DNA of 6,477 bases from an uncultured Ruminococcus sp. (lineage in GTDB: Bacteria > Bacillota > Clostridia > Oscillospirales > Ruminococcaceae): contig CAMHMM010000110.1 of NCBI GenBank assembly GCA_946186215.1, positions 1 through 6,477 of the forward strand, read 5' to 3'. The position numbers and the translations under genes are program-made. Shown piece after piece: positions 4,054-6,477 of the stretch. Below the pieces are notes generated by a model that ran no database searches, was not told the origin of the DNA, and saw only the letters and a program-made list of their open reading frames with translations. How positions within the stretch are numbered: position 1 is the first letter of the stretch; the number at the start of each line of letters is the position of its first letter.

Positions 4054-5595
4054 ATGTCACATCAGTTAGTAATAGTGCTGGACTTCGGCGGACAGTACAA
4101 TCAGCTCATTGCAAGACGCGTCCGCGAATGCGGGGTATACTGCGAGGTATTCTCCTACAAGACGGATATTGAAAAAATAAAGGAGCTCTCCCCTGCGGGC
4201 ATCATCTTCACAGGCGGCCCCAACAGCGTTTATGAGAGCACATCCCCCACATACGACAAGCAGATACTCTCTCTGGGGATACCCATTCTCGGAATATGCT
4301 ACGGCGCTCAGCTCATGGCGCATCTCTCGGGCGGCACGGTAGAGCACGCAGAAAGCCGCGAATACGGCAGGACTCAGACCTATTACAATAAAAACAGCGA
4401 GCTTTTCTCCGGCGCTTCCGGCCTTGGCAGCGAGGGCATCACATGGATGAGCCACACGGATTATATCAGCAAGCTCCCCGAGGGCTTTGAGATCATCGCC
4501 CATACCGACAGCTGCCCCGTTGCCGCAATGGAGAATGTGGAGAAAAAGCTCTATGCAGTGCAGTTCCATCCCGAAGTAAACCACACCGACCACGGCACAC
4601 AGATACTCTACAGCTTCGTGCGCCGCATCTGCGGATGCACAGGCGACTGGACAATGGAAAACTATGCTGTTTCCGCCATTGCCGATATCCGCGCAAAGGT
4701 AGGGGATAAAAAAGCGCTTCTCGCTCTCTCCGGCGGCGTTGATTCATCCGTTGCCGCTGCACTTCTCGCAAAGGCCATCGGTGATCAGCTCACCTGTATC
4801 TTTGTAGATCACGGTCTGATGCGCAAGAACGAAGGCGACGAGGTAGAGCAGGCATTCTCGGGCTGGGGCATCAACTTCATCCGCGTCAATGCGGCTGACA
4901 GATTTCTCGGCAGACTGGCAGGAGTTTCCGATCCGGAAACAAAGCGCAAGATAATCGGCGAGGAATTCATCCGCGTATTCGAGGCTGAGGCAAAGAAGAT
5001 CGGCGCTGTGGATTTCCTCGTTCAGGGCACAATTTATCCCGATGTTATCGAAAGCGGCCTCGGCGATGCTGCAGTTATCAAGTCCCACCACAATGTGGGT
5101 GGTCTCCCCGATTATGTGGATTTCAAGGAAATAATCGAACCTCTGCGGATGCTTTTCAAGGATGAAGTGCGCCGTCTCGGCCACGAGCTCGGTCTCTCCG
5201 ATGTTCTCGTAAACCGTCAGCCCTTCCCCGGCCCCGGTCTTGCGATAAGAGTGATCGGCGAAATAACCGCAGAAAAGCTGGATATACTCCGCGATGCGGA
5301 CTACATCTTCCGCGAGGAGATCGCAAAGGCCGGCCTTGACACAAGTATAAATCAGTATTTCGCAGTCCTCACAAATATGCGCTCCGTCGGCGTTATGGGC
5401 GACGGCAGGACATATGACTACACCCTTGCCCTGCGTGCTGTCACCACCACGGACTTCATGACCGCAGATGTGGCACCTCTCCCCTACGACCTTCTCGGCA
5501 GGATCTCCGCCCGCATCGTAAACGAAGTAAACTCCATAAACCGCATCGTGTACGATGTGACCACCAAGCCCCCCGCAACTATTGAGTGGGAATAA
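4054..5595 (+). CDS. guaA: GMP synthase (glutamine-hydrolysing)
   Basis: A 513-aa, full-length cytosolic GMP synthase, which converts XMP, ATP and glutamine to GMP, the last step of de novo guanine nucleotide synthesis. The N-terminal class I glutamine amidotransferase domain (about 1-195) has GGPNSVY (54-60), the nucleophile Cys82 in GICYGAQ, and His172/Glu174 in QFHPEV, completing the triad. The ATP pyrophosphatase domain follows, with the P-loop SGGVDSS (226-232), VQGTIYPDVIES (323-334) and KSHHNVGGLP (343-352). The C-terminal dimerisation domain contains RQPFPGPGLAIRV (388-400) and ends TTKPPATIEWE. It ends in tandem stops TAATAA. It lies 54 nt after the 305-aa gene and is probably co-transcribed. 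No purine riboswitch is visible upstream, although Firmicute guanine genes often have one. Confidence 0.99.
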   Translation: MSHQLVIVLDFGGQYNQLIARRVRECGVYCEVFSYKTDIEKIKELSPAGIIFTGGPNSVYESTSPTYDKQILSLGIPILGICYGAQLMAHLSGGTVEHAESREYGRTQTYYNKNSELFSGASGLGSEGITWMSHTDYISKLPEGFEIIAHTDSCPVAAMENVEKKLYAVQFHPEVNHTDHGTQILYSFVRRICGCTGDWTMENYAVSAIADIRAKVGDKKALLALSGGVDSSVAAALLAKAIGDQLTCIFVDHGLMRKNEGDEVEQAFSGWGINFIRVNAADRFLGRLAGVSDPETKRKIIGEEFIRVFEAEAKKIGAVDFLVQGTIYPDVIESGLGDAAVIKSHHNVGGLPDYVDFKEIIEPLRMLFKDEVRRLGHELGLSDVLVNRQPFPGPGLAIRVIGEITAEKLDILRDADYIFREEIAKAGLDTSINQYFAVLTNMRSVGVMGDGRTYDYTLALRAVTTTDFMTADVAPLPYDLLGRISARIVNEVNSINRIVYDVTTKPPATIEWE

Positions 5596-5604
5596 TAAAC
5601 TAGA

Positions 5605-5638
5605 CCTCAGAAACGGCGTAGATACGCCATTTCCGAAG
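5605..5638. terminator. Imperfect hairpin in the convergent gap, possible two-way terminator
   Basis: The core stem GGCGT (5615-5619) / ACGCC (5624-5628) with loop AGAT is extended by GAAA/TTTC (5610-5613 and 5630-5633) across a mismatch, then further pairs to 5605/5638; about 12 of 15 positions pair. It sits 10 nt after the guaA stop and about 70 nt after the XRE stop on the other strand. Neither side has a proper T-run: the plus side continues as CCTTAAAATC and the minus side as a mildly T-rich stretch ending TTTATTATT. Termination is therefore plausible but unproven. Confidence 0.5.
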
Positions 5639-5652
5639 CCTTAAAATCTCAG

Positions 5653-5671
5653 TGATAACAATTTGATAACA
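5653..5671. repeat. Pair of 8-bp direct repeats TGATAACA
   Basis: TGATAACA occurs at 5653-5660 and again at 5664-5671, an 11-bp period, close to one helical turn. It lies in the non-coding gap between guaA and the XRE gene. It could bind a protein on one face of the DNA, be a trace of an insertion or deletion, or be chance. Confidence 0.4.
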
Positions 5672-5707
5672 GGGAGCTAAGCGGAATTATTCTGCGGTTC
5701 AAGTGGC

Positions 5708-6199
5708 TTATAGGTTACGCCACTCTTTCGCAGGTTCATGCTTTCCGCAGTCATCGGTCGTTTTCGGCCAGTTAAGCTTCCATTCTGTATATTCGGCCTT
5801 GCTGATCTTACCGTCAGCAAGGTCTTTTTTTCGTCTCTGCCACTCAGAAAGGAGGTCAGTCATCAGGATAGAGCCGAAAACAATGCCCTTTCTTCTGTTG
5901 CCGTCCTCGTCCTCGCAGTCCTCGATGCTGATCGGGTAATGCTCGTCAAGCTCAAAGAGCATCATCATAACGCCTTCCGCTCCGAGTATCTCATCATCAG
6001 CAAGGAAACGGGGATTCACGTCCAGAGCTTCGGCAAGCAATTCGACAAGTGCCTGCTTGGGTGTGCGAGTGCCTGATTCATACTGTGCGATGCGGACATC
6101 GGCGGACCTCTCGTCAAAGCCCACTGCGACACCGAGCTGTTTCTGCGTCATTCCTCTGAAATCACGAATGCGGTGTATCTTATCTCCGATAATGCTCAT
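5708..6199 (-). CDS. XRE-family helix-turn-helix transcriptional regulator
   Basis: A 163-aa protein with an N-terminal XRE/Cro-C1-type HTH (about residues 6-62): MTQKQLGVAVGF (17-28) is the first HTH helix plus turn, and VRIAQYESGTRTPK (35-48) covers the recognition helix and the conserved YESG turn. The segment LVELLAEALDVNPRFL (51-66) closes the domain. The C-terminal part is acidic in the middle (EDCEDEDG, 93-100) and then basic, ending AEYTEWKLNWP; its role is unknown, perhaps dimerisation or ligand sensing. The start at 6199 has AAGGAG 9-10 nt upstream. The stop of the upstream 71-aa gene abuts this site, so the two are almost surely translated from one mRNA. XRE proteins of this shape are common in Clostridia, often in accessory regions; the target is unknown, and autoregulation is likely but unproven. 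Confidence 0.93.
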   Translation of the reverse strand: MSIIGDKIHRIRDFRGMTQKQLGVAVGFDERSADVRIAQYESGTRTPKQALVELLAEALDVNPRFLADDEILGAEGVMMMLFELDEHYPISIEDCEDEDGNRRKGIVFGSILMTDLLSEWQRRKKDLADGKISKAEYTEWKLNWPKTTDDCGKHEPAKEWRNL

Positions 6200-6212
6200 G
6201 GTGGTTCACTCC

Positions 6213-6428
6213 TTATTTATGTTCTGTGTTAAACTTCTCTTTCCATTCATCCCTTGGCTCGAATTTATAGCCGTTTTCACATTCCGCATCATCTTCCTGC
6301 ATCATAACTTCATATGGAATACCTTCACCATCGGGAAATGCTTTGCAAAAGCTCTTAAAATGCCCCAAAACGCTTTTGTCTGTAAATGTATGATGCTTAC
6401 AAAAAACACATTTCTCCAAAACAATCAT
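6213..6428 (-). CDS. Small cysteine-containing protein of unknown function, possibly metal-binding (71 aa)
   Basis: A 71-aa acidic protein with Cys7-X2-Cys10 (CVFC) followed by KHH (11-13), Cys28 in FCKAFPDG (27-34) and Cys50. The layout CxxCKH...CKAFPdG.GIP recalls a family of small bacterial Cys/His proteins of unknown role with the pattern C-K-H...C-x-A-F-P...G-I-P. That link is from memory and only partial, because the later His of that pattern seems replaced here by the acidic run EDDAEC. Cys7, Cys10, a His of KHH, and Cys28 or Cys50 could bind zinc. The start at 6428 has a strong GGAGGG site (6436-6441) 7 nt away. The TAA stop touches the Shine-Dalgarno of the XRE gene 13 nt downstream, so it is the first gene of a two-gene operon. 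No function is assigned. Confidence 0.85.
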   Translation of the reverse strand: MIVLEKCVFCKHHTFTDKSVLGHFKSFCKAFPDGEGIPYEVMMQEDDAECENGYKFEPRDEWKEKFNTEHK

Positions 6429-6452
6429 TTTAATACCCTCCAGATATTGAAA

Positions 6453-6462
6453 TAAGAGCTTA
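6453..6462. promoter_or_regulatory. Possible operator: short inverted repeat at the transcription start
   Basis: TAAG-AG-CTTA forms a 4-bp inverted repeat just downstream of the -10 box, at about +1. XRE regulators commonly bind short palindromes there to repress their own operon. The arms are short, so this is a weak candidate. Confidence 0.3.
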
Positions 6463-6467
6463 ACAGT

Positions 6468-6473
6468 ATTATA
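6468..6473 (-). promoter_or_regulatory. Extended -10 promoter element of the 71-aa/XRE operon
   Basis: On the minus strand the window edge reads ATGTTATAAT: a perfect TATAAT (6473-6468) with the upstream TG of an extended -10 (TGTTATAAT). Transcription should begin near 6461, giving a leader of about 33 nt. Any -35 box lies outside the window. Confidence 0.7.
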
Positions 6474-6477
6474 ACAT

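Noticed and set aside
5688..5712. tRNA T-arm-like GGTTCAAGT, possible tRNA remnant or attachment site
   Set aside because: The flanking bases do not form the 5-bp T-stem and no other tRNA arm is visible nearby.

Overview
The window (about 6.5 kb, near 50% G+C) looks like chromosome of a low-to-mid G+C Firmicute of the class Clostridia, probably a Ruminococcus-like member of the Oscillospiraceae. This rests on the style of the ribosomal proteins (zinc-binding S14, L24 with a zinc ribbon), strong AAGGAGG-type ribosome binding sites, consensus sigma-A promoters and the type of XRE regulator. It is an inference, because no rRNA or other species marker is present.

Left part (1-2807, minus strand): the spc ribosomal protein operon, read right to left as rplN (L14), rplX (L24), rplE (L5), rpsN (S14 type Z), rpsH (S8), rplF (L6) and the first 16 codons of rplR (L18), which runs off the left edge. 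Most genes are 12-34 nt apart, and several stop codons touch the next Shine-Dalgarno, as expected for coupled translation. The exception is a 115-nt gap between rplF and rplR that begins with an 8-bp inverted repeat. In most Firmicutes rpsQ lies directly upstream of rplN. Here the operon starts at rplN, with its own promoter (TTGACT-17-TACAAT) and a leader of about 147 nt.

Middle (2808-5595, plus strand): a perfect-consensus divergent promoter (TTGACA-17-TATAAT) drives a 305-aa protein of uncertain function, followed 54 nt later by guaA (GMP synthase, full length). The 305-aa protein carries FKIEGR and CX3C features that recall peptidase U32-type proteins. Its leader has a hairpin that overlaps the apparent Shine-Dalgarno, and a possible three-codon ORF overlaps its start codon.

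Right part (5596-6477): guaA converges on a minus-strand pair. The first gene is a 71-aa cysteine-containing protein with an extended -10 promoter at the window edge. The second, 13 nt downstream, is a 163-aa XRE-family regulator. The two form a small operon, possibly autoregulated, and may be an accessory module. The 112-nt convergent gap holds an imperfect hairpin and an 8-bp direct repeat.

The core genes serve translation (ribosome assembly) and guanine nucleotide synthesis. The less explained parts are the operon break before rplN, the 305-aa protein and the small Cys-protein/XRE pair. I saw no CRISPR array, tRNA, rRNA, insertion sequence or known riboswitch.
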